Position numbers and translations under genes: made by a program. A model generated the notes under the pieces. That model saw only the letters and a program-made list of their open reading frames with translations. It was not told the DNA's origin and ran no database searches. This document shows positions 52,021-61,468 of a DNA stretch of 64,000 nt, in pieces. Source of the DNA: an uncultured Pelagibacteraceae bacterium (GTDB lineage: Bacteria > Pseudomonadota > Alphaproteobacteria > Pelagibacterales > Pelagibacteraceae); NCBI GenBank assembly GCA_902610975.1, contig CACLXL010000005.1, positions 1-64,000 on the forward strand, read 5' to 3'. Positions within the stretch are counted from its first letter, which is position 1; each line of letters starts with the position of its first letter.

Positions 52021-53460
52021 ATGAAAATCAATCCAAATGGTTTTAGAGAGTATGACGCTAGATGGGTCTTTGAAAAAGATATCGATATTGAAGGAATCAC
52101 AAATTTAGGTAAAGGCTTTGGAACTCAAATCATTCAAAGTACTAAAATAAGCAATCCAAGAGTTATTGTTGGCCATGATTATAGATCTTATAGTGAAAAA
52201 ATTAAAAAAGCTTTAACTAAAGGTTTGGTTTCAACAGGATGTAATGTTGAGGATGTAGGGTTATCTCTTTCCCCAATGGTTTATTTTGCACAATTTAATT
52301 TAAACTCAGATGCCATTGCTATGGTAACTGCTAGTCATAATGAAAATGGTTGGACAGGAGTAAAAATGGGTATTCAAAAAGGTTTAACACATGCGCCAGA
52401 GGAGATGGCAAACTTAAAAGATATAACTTTAAATAATAAATTTTCAAATGGAGAAGGATCATTAAAAAAAATTGATGATTTTAAAAAAGTTTATATTCAA
52501 GATTTAATTAAAAATAAGTTAAATAAAAAGATAAAAGTTGTAGTTGCATGCGGGAATGGGACAGCAGGAATATTTGCTCCAGAAATTTTAAAAGGCATTG
52601 GATGCGAAATCATAGAACTTGATTGTAATTTAGATTGGTCCTTTCCTAAATATAACCCAAATCCTGAAGATCTTGAAATGCTCCATGCTATAGCTAAAGC
52701 TGTAAAAAATAATAAAGCCGATGTTGGATTTGGTTTTGATGGAGATGGCGATAGATGTGGAGTAATAGATGAACAAGGAAATGAAATATTCTCAGATAAA
52801 ATCGGGTTACTAATTGCAAGAAATCTTTCAAGTAAACATAAAGAATCGAAATTTATTGTCGACGTAAAATCAACTGGACTATTTAAAAATGACAAAATCT
52901 TGAAAGAGAACGGTTGTGAAACTATATATTGGAAAACCGGACATTCTCACATCAAAAGAAAAGTTAATCAGGAAAAAGCATTAGCAGGTTTTGAAAAGAG
53001 TGGGCATTTTTTCTTTAATCAACCTTTGGGCTATGGTTACGATGATGGGATTAACTCAGCAATACAAGTTTGTCATCTTATTGTAAATCAAAACAAAAAA
53101 ATGAGTGAAATTTTTAAATCATTACCCGTAACTTATCAAACCCCAACGATGGCTCCTTATTGTAAAGATGAAGAGAAATATAAAGTAGTTGATGAAATGA
53201 CAAAAGAGGTAAAAAAATTAAAAGATGAAGGTATTAAGATTGATAATCAAAATATTACTGAAGTGCTAACTGTTAATGGTGTGAGATTTTCTCTTGAGGA
53301 TGGATCATGGGGCTTAATAAGAGCGTCTTCTAACAAACCCTCTTTAGTAATTGTGACTGAAAGCACCAAATCAGATGAAAGTAAGAAAAAAATTTTTGAA
53401 TTTATAGATAATCTTTTACAAAAAACTGGAAAGATTGGGGATTATGATCAAAAAATTTAA
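52021..53460 (+). CDS. Phosphomannomutase/phosphoglucomutase
   Basis: A 479-residue alpha-D-phosphohexomutase. MVTASHNENGWTG near residue 102 holds the catalytic phosphoserine, FGFDGDGDRCGVIDEQG near 240 the Mg2+-binding Asp loop, GFEKSGHFFFNQPLGYGYDDG near 325 the sugar-binding loop and RASSNKPSLVI near 440 the phosphate-binding loop. It likely provides hexose-1-phosphates for LPS or exopolysaccharide. Whether it prefers mannose or glucose cannot be told. Confidence 0.88.
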   Translation: MKINPNGFREYDARWVFEKDIDIEGITNLGKGFGTQIIQSTKISNPRVIVGHDYRSYSEKIKKALTKGLVSTGCNVEDVGLSLSPMVYFAQFNLNSDAIAMVTASHNENGWTGVKMGIQKGLTHAPEEMANLKDITLNNKFSNGEGSLKKIDDFKKVYIQDLIKNKLNKKIKVVVACGNGTAGIFAPEILKGIGCEIIELDCNLDWSFPKYNPNPEDLEMLHAIAKAVKNNKADVGFGFDGDGDRCGVIDEQGNEIFSDKIGLLIARNLSSKHKESKFIVDVKSTGLFKNDKILKENGCETIYWKTGHSHIKRKVNQEKALAGFEKSGHFFFNQPLGYGYDDGINSAIQVCHLIVNQNKKMSEIFKSLPVTYQTPTMAPYCKDEEKYKVVDEMTKEVKKLKDEGIKIDNQNITEVLTVNGVRFSLEDGSWGLIRASSNKPSLVIVTESTKSDESKKKIFEFIDNLLQKTGKIGDYDQKI

Positions 53461-54287
53461 ACTTTAAAATATTCATATAAAAATCTAGTTCCAATAATTA
53501 TTAGAAATAATCCAAAATATTTAGTCATTCTCATTTTATCAATTCTATGGCTAGCTTTAGCTCCAAGTCTTGCCATGAATGCAGTAATAGGAAAGAAAAC
53601 TAAAAAGGCTGGAATATTTAAAAACCCAATGCTCAAAGGTAGATTAGTTCCCAAGTATGAGCCCGAAATTAAAAAACCCAATGCACCAAATAAAGCGATA
53701 ATAAACCCAATCGCAGCCGCGCTACCAATAGCCTTATTTATTGGATAACCAAAAAATTTTAAAATTGGAACATTCATCACGGCTCCACCAATGCCCATCG
53801 GTGCAGAAATAAAGCCGCTTACAATTCCTGAAATTGCTTTCGAAAATAATCCTATTTTGATTTCTATATTTGTTTCTTTTTCTTTTAAGAACAATAGGTA
53901 AAACGCAAGAATATAAACAACAATTGTAAAAAATAATATCAAAGGTTTTGTTTCTAGACTCGCAGCAAAAATTGTTCCTAGAATTACTCCAGTAGCAACA
54001 AAAAAACCAAAACCTTTAACAATGCTAAAATCTACAGCTTTATGTTGATGATGAGTAAGTACAGAAACTGTAGACGTCGGTATGATAATTCCAAATGAAG
54101 TTCCTACTGCTAAGTGCATAACATAAGCTGTTTCTATCCCTGCAAAGCTAAATATGTAAAATAAAATAGGAACTGTTACTAACCCTCCTCCAATACCAAA
54201 TAATCCAGCAGCAAATCCTGCTGGTATTGCTGTAGCAATCATAATTAAAACTAAATAAATTATTTCTGATTGAGAAAGAATATCCAA
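53457..54287 (-). CDS. TauE/SafE family permease
   Basis: A 276-residue inner-membrane protein with about eight hydrophobic segments in two related halves: PAGFAAGLFGIGGGLVTVPIL near residue 22 and SGFISAPMGIGGAVMNVPIL near 155. The family exports sulfite, sulfoacetate or other organosulfur anions; no sulfonate-breakdown genes are next to it. It lies 2 bases after dusA. Confidence 0.85.
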   Translation of the reverse strand: MDILSQSEIIYLVLIMIATAIPAGFAAGLFGIGGGLVTVPILFYIFSFAGIETAYVMHLAVGTSFGIIIPTSTVSVLTHHQHKAVDFSIVKGFGFFVATGVILGTIFAASLETKPLILFFTIVVYILAFYLLFLKEKETNIEIKIGLFSKAISGIVSGFISAPMGIGGAVMNVPILKFFGYPINKAIGSAAAIGFIIALFGALGFLISGSYLGTNLPLSIGFLNIPAFLVFFPITAFMARLGAKASHRIDKMRMTKYFGLFLIIIGTRFLYEYFKV

Positions 54288-54289
54288 AA

Positions 54290-55273
54290 CTATCTCTCTA
54301 AAGAAACAGGACTAGTTTTTCTTACTTGATCCATTATATGATTTACTTTTTGTAAGTCCGCATCTCTTATACACATATTTTTAGATAGATATTGTTTCCA
54401 GGTTTTTGAACCATTTTGTCCATGGAACAACCCTATTGTATGTCTCATTATATGATTTAACTGTACGCCTTTTGATGTTTGCTCTTGAATATAAGGAATT
54501 AGATTTTCCATAACTTCTGTTCTTGTTGGTACATTATCATTATTAAAAATTTCTCTTTCAATATCTGCCAAAAAATAAGGTGATTGATAAATAGCCCTGC
54601 CAATCATCACACCATCTACTTTTGTTAAATGATTTTGTATTTCCTCTGTTGTTTTTACTCCCCCATTAATTATTATTTCATCGTTTTTAAAATACTCTTT
54701 CAATTTATAAACAAAATCGTACTTTAGTGGTGGAATATTTAAATTTTCTTTTGGAGTTAATTTTTTAAGTAAAGCTTTTCTTGCGTGAATTATAAATTTT
54801 TTTGAACCTGCATCTTTAGTGGTTTGAATAAAAGATTTTAAAAATTCAAAATTTTCAACATCGTTGTAACCAATTCTTGTTTTGATTGTTACAGGTAATT
54901 TAGTTGCTTTAGTCATTGCTTCAATACATTTAGCTACAAGGTCTGGTTCTTGCATGAGACATGCGCCAAATTTATTTTTTTGAACTTTTTTACTTGGGCA
55001 GCCTAAATTTAAATTTATTTCCTTATATCCGTAGTCTTCAGAAATCTTACATGCTTCAGCAAGCTCGTTTGGACTCGACCCACCAACTTGAAGTGTAACT
55101 GGATTATTTATTTTTTTAAAGGAAAGTAGTTTAGATCTGTCACCTCTTACAATTGCATTAGCAACAATCATCTCAGTGTATAAATGTGTGTTTTTGCTTA
55201 TCAGACTTAAAAAATATATTTCGTGCTTATCAGTGCAATCCATCATAGGTGCGACTGAAACAGTTTTCTTCAT
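54290..55273 (-). CDS. dusA: tRNA-dihydrouridine synthase A
   Basis: FMN enzyme reducing uridines in the tRNA D loop. 327 residues: SVAPMMDCTDKHEIYFLSLIS at the start, EINLNLGCPSKKVQKNKFGACLM near residue 92 (catalytic Cys), VTIKTRIGYND, FIIHARKALLKKL and INGGVKTTEEIQNHL with VDGVMIGRAIYQSP. The FIIHARKA segment and length fit DusA. It lies 3 bases after rpoZ. Confidence 0.92.
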   Translation of the reverse strand: MKKTVSVAPMMDCTDKHEIYFLSLISKNTHLYTEMIVANAIVRGDRSKLLSFKKINNPVTLQVGGSSPNELAEACKISEDYGYKEINLNLGCPSKKVQKNKFGACLMQEPDLVAKCIEAMTKATKLPVTIKTRIGYNDVENFEFLKSFIQTTKDAGSKKFIIHARKALLKKLTPKENLNIPPLKYDFVYKLKEYFKNDEIIINGGVKTTEEIQNHLTKVDGVMIGRAIYQSPYFLADIEREIFNNDNVPTRTEVMENLIPYIQEQTSKGVQLNHIMRHTIGLFHGQNGSKTWKQYLSKNMCIRDADLQKVNHIMDQVRKTSPVSLER

Positions 55274-55276
55274 AAT

Positions 55277-55777
55277 CTACTCTGATTTGTTTTCTTCTTC
55301 TAATGGAACTTCTTCACTTAGTTCAAGAGGAGCTTCCTCTGTGTCTAGGTTTTCCTCTTTAATCTCTGGTTGTTCTGCTTTGAGTTCTGAAAGTGCTTCG
55401 TCAGCTAAGCTAGGTTTTTTAACTTCTGGAACTCTTCGTGTTCTTTTTGAAGGCAATATAGCTACACCACTTTTGGAAACTTGACCTTTATACAAATTTT
55501 CAAATTCATCATTAGTTTCCTCTTCGATCTCTTCTTGCTCTTCAGCCTCATCAGGCTCTTTTCTTAATCTTTTAATCGCGCTAGCTTCAACTTCCTTAAC
55601 ATCTATTTTTCCATCTCCAATTTCTCTTAATGATATAATTGTTCTTTTGTCATTATCTTCTTCAACTAACATTGGAGCCCCGGCATTTAATTGAACTGTT
55701 CTTTCTTTGGCTAACAAAACTAGATCATATTGATTATCAACTTTTTCTAAACAGTCTTCTACGGTAATTCTTGCCAT
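55277..55777 (-). CDS. rpoZ: RNA polymerase omega subunit with long acidic tail
   Basis: The first 70 or so residues (MARITVEDCLEKVDNQYDLV, LAKERTVQLNAGA, TIISLREIGDGKI) are typical omega, which helps fold and hold beta prime. The rest, to residue 166, is an acidic, low-complexity extension rich in Glu with short conserved-looking islands (ENLYKGQVSKSGVAILPSKR). Alphaproteobacterial omegas are often somewhat longer than in E. coli (91), but this tail is long. Confidence 0.92.
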   Translation of the reverse strand: MARITVEDCLEKVDNQYDLVLLAKERTVQLNAGAPMLVEEDNDKRTIISLREIGDGKIDVKEVEASAIKRLRKEPDEAEEQEEIEEETNDEFENLYKGQVSKSGVAILPSKRTRRVPEVKKPSLADEALSELKAEQPEIKEENLDTEEAPLELSEEVPLEEENKSE

Positions 55778-55815
55778 GATGCAGAGTATATATTCAAATA
55801 ATCTTAAGAAATCAA

Positions 55816-57030
55816 TTATTTTCTAAGCTTAATAGGTTCAAGCTTATTTCTTATTAATATTAAAAGAAATAACGAAATAACTATGTATATGCCTGATACA
55901 AAAGCGATATTTTCAATTGAAAAACCATTGTCTATCATCAAACCAAATACTGCTGTTCCAAAAGCAGTTGAAAACACCATAAAAGCTGTGGTCAAAGCTT
56001 TGATAGATCCAATAAATTTTACCCCGTATATTTCAGCCCAAGTAGATGACCCAAGCACGTTGGCTAATCCATTTGAAATACCTACTAAACCTAAAAAAAC
56101 AAATGCTGATATTTCATGTTTGTAATAAAATAGTACAAACATTGATATTAATAGAGGTATATTCATAATTGGAATTAATTTTCTACTAGTAAATTTATCG
56201 ACTAAAAAACCTGAGAAAAATAAAGTTATAATTGAAGCTAACGAATAAACCATAAATGCTTTTGGTATTGTGTAAATGTTCCACATTTTTGAGTCTGAAA
56301 TAAATGACTGATATACAAATACTCCAGTGGCTATCCAAGGCATCGCAAGCATATTAAGCGAGACAATATAAAACCTATAATCTTTAATTACTTCTCTCCT
56401 TTTCCAGCTTTTAATTTTAAAATTTTTTTTAGGATCTAAATCTTTTTCTCTAGAATCTAATTTAATTTTTTTAATTGTATTTAAAACTACAAAAGGCAAA
56501 AATATGATGATGATAATTGCTATTCCTTGCCAAACTGATCTCCAAGAATAAATTACAAACAGATAAGTTATTAATACAGGTAAAATAAATTCTGCAGACG
56601 ATAATCCAAACCAAATTGTGCTTAGAGCTTTACCTCTAGACTTTTCAAAAAACCTTGAGATTGTAGTCGTAGAAGTATGGCTCATCAACCCTTGGCCAGA
56701 AAATCTCATTAAAAATATACCGATTGATAAAAAAATAATGCTATTGACGAAAGAGAAAAATAAAGAAGAAAAAAACAATAATAGAATTACAAAAAATGAG
56801 TAATAGATTATTTGATATTCATCGATTTTCTTTCCTACCCATATAAGTAAAAGGCTAGAAAAAATTGTTGCTGTTGCATAAATATTTCCAAATTGTCCGT
56901 GCGAAATACCTAGTTCATTTCTTATTGGTGCGTTAAACAATCCCAAAAAAAAGCTCTGTCCAAAGCTTGAAAAAAATGTAAATATAAACCCAAATATTAT
57001 TACTTTTTTATTTATTGATAGGTTAATCAT
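55816..57030 (-). CDS. MFS transporter
   Basis: A 404-residue 12-helix major facilitator. The first helix is FGFIFTFFSSFGQSFFLGLF, followed by FGNIYATATIFSSLLLIWVGKKIDEYQ (loop 2-3) and FSGFLVDKFTSRKLIP in the second half. The layout resembles oxalate/formate or monocarboxylate-type permeases, but the substrate is unknown. Its ATG lies only 2 bases from the ATG of the divergent dehydrogenase, which may act on its substrate. Confidence 0.8.
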   Translation of the reverse strand: MINLSINKKVIIFGFIFTFFSSFGQSFFLGLFNAPIRNELGISHGQFGNIYATATIFSSLLLIWVGKKIDEYQIIYYSFFVILLLFFSSLFFSFVNSIIFLSIGIFLMRFSGQGLMSHTSTTTISRFFEKSRGKALSTIWFGLSSAEFILPVLITYLFVIYSWRSVWQGIAIIIIIFLPFVVLNTIKKIKLDSREKDLDPKKNFKIKSWKRREVIKDYRFYIVSLNMLAMPWIATGVFVYQSFISDSKMWNIYTIPKAFMVYSLASIITLFFSGFLVDKFTSRKLIPIMNIPLLISMFVLFYYKHEISAFVFLGLVGISNGLANVLGSSTWAEIYGVKFIGSIKALTTAFMVFSTAFGTAVFGLMIDNGFSIENIAFVSGIYIVISLFLLILIRNKLEPIKLRK

Positions 57031-57032
57031 TT

Positions 57033-57902
57033 ATGAGTTGTAAAGTTGCTTTCATAGGTTTGGGTGTTATGGGTTACCCTATGGCAGGTTATATATCAAA
57101 AGCTGGTCACGATGTAACTGTTTATAATCGAACTAAAGCTAAAGCAGAAAAATGGATCAAGGAATACAAAGGCAAAACAGCAGATACTCCAATGGATGCT
57201 GCAAAAGACTGCGATTTTATTTTTACATGTGTTGGAAACGATAATGATTTAAGAGAGGTGACTTTAGGTGACAAAGGTTTATTTAAAACTGCAAAAAAAG
57301 GTGCGATCTACGTAGATAATACTACTGCATCTGCAAATATTGCTAGAGAACTTTACAAAGAAGCAAAATCAAAAGGTTTTGATTTCTTGGATGCACCTAT
57401 TTCAGGCGGACAAGCTGGAGCTGAAGGTGGAATTTTAACTGTCATGGTTGGAGGAGATGAAGGTCCGTATAAAAAGGCTGAACCAGTTATTGATTGCTAT
57501 AGTAAAAAGATAAAACTTCTTGGTCCATCGGGCAGCGGTCAGTTAACGAAGATGGTAAATCAAATTTGTATTGCAGGCTTAGTACAAGGTTTATCTGAAG
57601 CAATAAATTTTGGGATGAATGCAGGATTAAATATGCATGATGTAATTGAAGTAATTTCAAAAGGTGCGGCACAATCTTGGCAAATGGAAAATAGACATAA
57701 AACAATGATTGAAGATAAATTTGACTATGGTTTCGCAGTTGATTGGATGAGAAAAGATTTAAAAATAGCGATGGATGAAGCTAAGAAAAATAACTCACCT
57801 TTACCTATCACAAAAATAATTGATGAATATTATGCAGAAGTCCAAAAAATGGGTGGTCAAAGATGGGATACTTCTAGTTTAATTAAAAGATTTAGAAAAT
57901 AA
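57033..57902 (+). CDS. Beta-hydroxyacid dehydrogenase (3-hydroxyisobutyrate / tartronate semialdehyde type)
   Basis: A 289-residue NAD(P)-dependent dehydrogenase: FIGLGVMGYPMAGYISKAGH is the Rossmann motif at the N terminus, DAPISGGQAGAEGGILTVMVGG near residue 117 binds substrate, GSGQLTKMVNQIC near 165 has the catalytic Lys, and WMRKDLKIAMDEAK near 233 is typical. It may reduce tartronate semialdehyde or oxidise 3-hydroxyisobutyrate. The start cannot be moved inward because the Rossmann strand begins at residue 4. Confidence 0.85.
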   Translation: MSCKVAFIGLGVMGYPMAGYISKAGHDVTVYNRTKAKAEKWIKEYKGKTADTPMDAAKDCDFIFTCVGNDNDLREVTLGDKGLFKTAKKGAIYVDNTTASANIARELYKEAKSKGFDFLDAPISGGQAGAEGGILTVMVGGDEGPYKKAEPVIDCYSKKIKLLGPSGSGQLTKMVNQICIAGLVQGLSEAINFGMNAGLNMHDVIEVISKGAAQSWQMENRHKTMIEDKFDYGFAVDWMRKDLKIAMDEAKKNNSPLPITKIIDEYYAEVQKMGGQRWDTSSLIKRFRK

Positions 57903-57905
57903 ATC

Positions 57906-58514
57906 GTGTCAGAAACAGTCAGTTACTACGAAGATTCAAAAGAGATTGAAAAAAAAATCTGGGATTTATTATCAAAAGCTGTCAAAGATAGATCTTCTGA
58001 ATTCAGAACTCCAGTTTTTATTTGTGGAAATGATAATGATCTTGATGGAAGAGTCGTTGTTCTCAGGAAGGCAGATCAACAAAATAATTTTATTCAGTAC
58101 CATAGCGATATTAGATCTTCAAAAATTGAGAAAATAAAAAAAAATCCTAAGTGCTCAATTCTATTTTATGGTAAAGAGGAAAAAATACAGCTTAGAGTAA
58201 AGGCTGAGTGCGAAGTAAATTACAATAATGATGTTACAAAAGAGTCTTGGGAAAAAACTGGCCATATTAGTAGGAAATGTTACTTAGTTACTAATGGACC
58301 TGGAACAGAATCTGTAAAACCGACCTCAGGGTTAGATAATAAGTTTGATAATTTTGATTTTACTAAAGAGGAAAGCGAAGCCGGTTATAAAAACTTTTGC
58401 GTCATTAGATGTAAAATTCAAAGTATTGAGTGGCTTTATTTAGCAGCTAAAGGTCACCGAAGAGCTTTAATTGATTTGAATGGTTTGAAAAAATTTACTT
58501 GGTTAGTTCCCTAA
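57906..58514 (+). CDS. Pyridoxamine 5'-phosphate oxidase-like flavoprotein
   Basis: A 202-residue split-barrel FMN-binding-fold protein starting at GTG (57906), 3 bases after the dehydrogenase. GRVVVLRKADQQNNFIQYHSDIRSSKI near residue 50 and ILFYGKEEKIQLRVKAECEV near 85 resemble the pyridoxamine phosphate oxidase family. True PdxH ends with a conserved RL-rich segment not seen here (it ends IEWLYLAAKGHRRALIDL), so it may be a general flavin reductase-like protein. Confidence 0.75.
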   Translation: MSETVSYYEDSKEIEKKIWDLLSKAVKDRSSEFRTPVFICGNDNDLDGRVVVLRKADQQNNFIQYHSDIRSSKIEKIKKNPKCSILFYGKEEKIQLRVKAECEVNYNNDVTKESWEKTGHISRKCYLVTNGPGTESVKPTSGLDNKFDNFDFTKEESEAGYKNFCVIRCKIQSIEWLYLAAKGHRRALIDLNGLKKFTWLVP

Positions 58515-59312
58515 ATTTTTTGTAACTTTATCTTTGGAAGTTCCTAAATTTACTTCATCAAAGTAAACAGTCATATTTGGATAAGGTTTATCACCATGCT
58601 CTCTTTTCCAACCACTGACAAAAGTTTGGTATATTCCGAAGTCTAATCCTACTCCTCTTTTAGTATATGGAGTTAAGTTCTTGATATTCTCAGCATTTAA
58701 AATTAATTTATTATTTACCCAAACTTTCATAAAACCATCATCTTCCCTTGAGAATCGACCGCTAATTAATATGTCTGTCCATTTACCTTTCATATCATTT
58801 ATCTTTAATGCTTTTTTCATCTCAACATACTCACCGCTCCACATTCTTCCAATTTCTAACCATTCTCCAGTTCTATCCGTTACCATGAAAATAGGTTTCC
58901 AACCTCTCTCATAAAGTTGAACAAAAGTTGTTCTTACTGGTGCAACTGATTGATAATCATTAGGTAAATAGATTGACGCTGAATACCAATAATCTTTTTT
59001 ATCCTTTTGATGTTTTTTGAATTGCAACTCAGTTCTTTGTCTATCTTTTTTGCAATCATCATGTCCGCTATCTTTACCGCAATCACCTAATCTTACTTCA
59101 AATCTGTAAGATTTTTTTCCAGATCTTACAGGATGACCGTCTTTACTACTTACTAATTTTAAAGAATATTTTTTCTTGTGTGAGATAGTTTTCTTTTTCA
59201 CCTCAGTATTAGAAACATCTTTACTGTTTTTGGCCTCCAGATTTGAAAAACCTGATAATAAAATGGCAAATAAGAAAAAACTATCTCTTATATTTTTTAA
59301 TATTCTCAACAT
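58503..59312 (-). CDS. Exported polysaccharide-lyase-like protein, second copy
   Basis: About 269 residues from ATG at 59312 (a further ATG at 59324 is open). The N terminus is a signal peptide (FFLFAILLSGFSNLEA). The mature part has the order of motifs of the polysaccharide lyase jelly-roll family: FEVRLGDCGKD, RQRTELQF, WYSASIYLPNDYQ, TTFVQLYERGWKPIFMV, GKWTDILISGRFS, MKVWVNNKLI, GLDFGIYQTF and VYFDEVNLG. It is a distant relative of the island protein at 12035-12997 but lies outside the island. It starts 32 bases inside the gamma-carbonic anhydrase gene. Confidence 0.62.
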   Translation of the reverse strand: MLRILKNIRDSFFLFAILLSGFSNLEAKNSKDVSNTEVKKKTISHKKKYSLKLVSSKDGHPVRSGKKSYRFEVRLGDCGKDSGHDDCKKDRQRTELQFKKHQKDKKDYWYSASIYLPNDYQSVAPVRTTFVQLYERGWKPIFMVTDRTGEWLEIGRMWSGEYVEMKKALKINDMKGKWTDILISGRFSREDDGFMKVWVNNKLILNAENIKNLTPYTKRGVGLDFGIYQTFVSGWKREHGDKPYPNMTVYFDEVNLGTSKDKVTKNLGN

Positions 59313-59784
59313 AATCTCTGGCATTTTCTTTAATGTGCTCTATTTCTTCATCAGTAACTTGCCTTACTACTTTACCGGGGCTTCCTAGAACAAGTGATCT
59401 ATCTGGAATAACTTTATTTTCTGTTACTAGTGAATTAGCTCCGATGATACAATTTTTTCCAATCTTAGCTTTGTTTAAAATAGTTGAACCTATTCCTATG
59501 ATACAATCATCTGAAATTTCACATCCATGAAGCATTACCATATGGCCAACTGTAACTCCTTTACCTACAATAGTTGGGCACCCTGGATCTGTGTGTATTA
59601 CGCTACCATCTTGAATATTCGAACCTTCGCCAATAATAATTGGTTCTAAATCACCTCTTAAAGTTGCATTGAACCAAATATTTGAATTCTTTTTTAATTC
59701 AACTCTTCCAATGATAACTGCATTAGAAGCTACCCAACTATTTGGATCGATTTTAGGAGTGTGACCGTTAACATCGTAAATCAT
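59281..59784 (-). CDS. Gamma-carbonic anhydrase family protein
   Basis: A 167-residue left-handed beta-helix protein. The three zinc His residues appear in VIHTDPG and VTVGHMVMLHGCEI, with IWFNATLRGDLEPIIIG and GSNIQDGSVIH hexapeptide repeats. Members may hydrate CO2 or be inactive or have acyl-transfer roles (PaaY/YrdA-like). Divergent from the thioredoxin-fold gene by 41 bases. Confidence 0.87.
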   Translation of the reverse strand: MIYDVNGHTPKIDPNSWVASNAVIIGRVELKKNSNIWFNATLRGDLEPIIIGEGSNIQDGSVIHTDPGCPTIVGKGVTVGHMVMLHGCEISDDCIIGIGSTILNKAKIGKNCIIGANSLVTENKVIPDRSLVLGSPGKVVRQVTDEEIEHIKENARDYVENIKKYKR

Positions 59785-59825
59785 AAATTTGCTGTAATGT
59801 ATTATTAAATATCTTATAATATATT

Positions 59826-60383
59826 ATGGCTTTAACAAAGACACCAGTTTGCGATTTTGGAAAAAAAGCTGAGGATTTCAAACTAAAATCGATAGAAAAT
59901 AAACTTATTTCTTTAAATGATGTAAAAGGTGAAAAGGCAACATTGATAATGTTCATTTGTAATCATTGTCCTTATGTGAAAGCAATTATTCGTGATTTAA
60001 CAAAAGATTGTAATGAATTGAAAAAAGATGGAGTCAACTCTGTTGCAATCATGTCTAATGATACTAAAAATTATCCTGAAGACTCGTTCGATAACATGAT
60101 TAAATTTGCAAAAACAAATAATTTTGGTGAGATAAATTATTTAATAGATGAAACACAAGAGATTGCAAAAAAGTATGGTGCAGTTTGTACCCCTGATTTC
60201 TTTGGATATAATAAGGAATTAAAGCTTGAGTATCGAGGAAGGTTTAGGGAGCTTAAAGATTTGAAACCTGTTTTAGGTGGAGATAGTGATTTAAAAGTAG
60301 CGATGAAAATGATTTCTGAAACGCAAGCCGGTCCAAAGAATCAAACTCCTAGTATGGGATGTAATATAAAATGGTTTAGTTGA
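59826..60383 (+). CDS. Thioredoxin-fold / peroxiredoxin-like protein
   Basis: A 185-residue AhpC/TSA-type protein: FGKKAEDFKLKSIENKLISL at the start, then LIMFICNHCPYVKAII near residue 42 with a CNHC redox pair, and KKYGAVCTPDFFGYNKELKL near 120 with the cis-Pro region. No signal peptide is evident. It likely acts as a thiol reductase or peroxidase. It overlaps the following glycosyltransferase by 4 bases. Confidence 0.8.
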   Translation: MALTKTPVCDFGKKAEDFKLKSIENKLISLNDVKGEKATLIMFICNHCPYVKAIIRDLTKDCNELKKDGVNSVAIMSNDTKNYPEDSFDNMIKFAKTNNFGEINYLIDETQEIAKKYGAVCTPDFFGYNKELKLEYRGRFRELKDLKPVLGGDSDLKVAMKMISETQAGPKNQTPSMGCNIKWFS

Positions 60384-61468
60384 TGTTTTTAGTTTCTACA
60401 AGAAATTTTCCTCCTGAGCTTGGTGGTATGCAAAACCTTATGGAAGGTTTGTCTAATGCTCTGACAATTCATGGTCCAGTAAAAGTTTTTGCAGATAATC
60501 ATCAAGACGCAAGTAATTATGATCAAAATTCTAAATTAAATATAGAGAGAATTTCAGGTTTTAAAATATTTAGAAAGTATAGAAAAGCTAATTTAGTTAA
60601 AGATTTTATTAAACAAAATCAAATAAGAGCATGTTTCTTTGATCATTGGAAAAGTATTGAAAATATTGAATTAGAGACCCTTAAGAAAACAAGATCTTTC
60701 TGCTTAATTCACTCAAAGGAAATAAATCATCCTGTTGGTTCTTCATTGAATAAAAGAGTTTTAAAATCATTAGGAAAAGCAGATTTTATAATTGCGAATT
60801 CTAAATTTACAAAGGAATTAGGTTTAAAACTTGGATTAAAAGATATTCATGTCATTAATCCTGGTTGTAACTATCCTATAACTGTTAGTGAATCAGCTAG
60901 AGAGTTTTCCAAAAATATTTTTGGCAACGGGTCGCCTAAATTAATTACTGTTTCGAGGTTAGATGGTCGTAAAAGCCATCAAAATATTTTAATGTCAATT
61001 AAAAATCTTTTACCAAAATTTCCGAATTTAAAATATGTATCAATTGGTGATGGGGATGAAAGAAAAAATCTAGAGAAATTAAGAAAAGAGTTAGGTTTAG
61101 AAAAAAATGTCGAATTAATTTTTAGCTCTACAGAACAAGAAAAAGTTGGTTTACTTGAACAATCAGATGTTTTCGTAATGCCTTCGGTTGTTTACAAAAA
61201 ATCGGTTGAGGGATTTGGTATTACTTATATTGAAGCTGCATCCTACGGGAAGCCGTCAATTGGAGGAATATATGGTGGTGAAGGAGATGCAATAAAATCT
61301 GGTGTAACAGGATATCTTTGTAATGGTAACGACTTAAATGCTATTTACGATACACTTTTAAAAGTCTTATCAAACGAAAAATATAAAGAACTAGGTGCTA
61401 ATGCTTTTGAATTTTCCAAAGGCTTTGCTTGGGATAAAATTATTAAGAATTATATTAATTTAATTTAG
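60380..61468 (+). CDS. Glycosyltransferase family 4
   Basis: A 362-residue GT-B enzyme. RNFPPELGGMQNLMEGLSNAL at the N terminus is the acceptor-side Gly-rich loop; PKLITVSRLDGRKSHQNILMSI near residue 190 and GFGITYIEAASYGKPSIGG near 275 (the ExxxxxxE donor motif region) are typical. It probably adds a sugar to LPS or another surface glycan. Confidence 0.88.
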   Translation: MMFLVSTRNFPPELGGMQNLMEGLSNALTIHGPVKVFADNHQDASNYDQNSKLNIERISGFKIFRKYRKANLVKDFIKQNQIRACFFDHWKSIENIELETLKKTRSFCLIHSKEINHPVGSSLNKRVLKSLGKADFIIANSKFTKELGLKLGLKDIHVINPGCNYPITVSESAREFSKNIFGNGSPKLITVSRLDGRKSHQNILMSIKNLLPKFPNLKYVSIGDGDERKNLEKLRKELGLEKNVELIFSSTEQEKVGLLEQSDVFVMPSVVYKKSVEGFGITYIEAASYGKPSIGGIYGGEGDAIKSGVTGYLCNGNDLNAIYDTLLKVLSNEKYKELGANAFEFSKGFAWDKIIKNYINLI

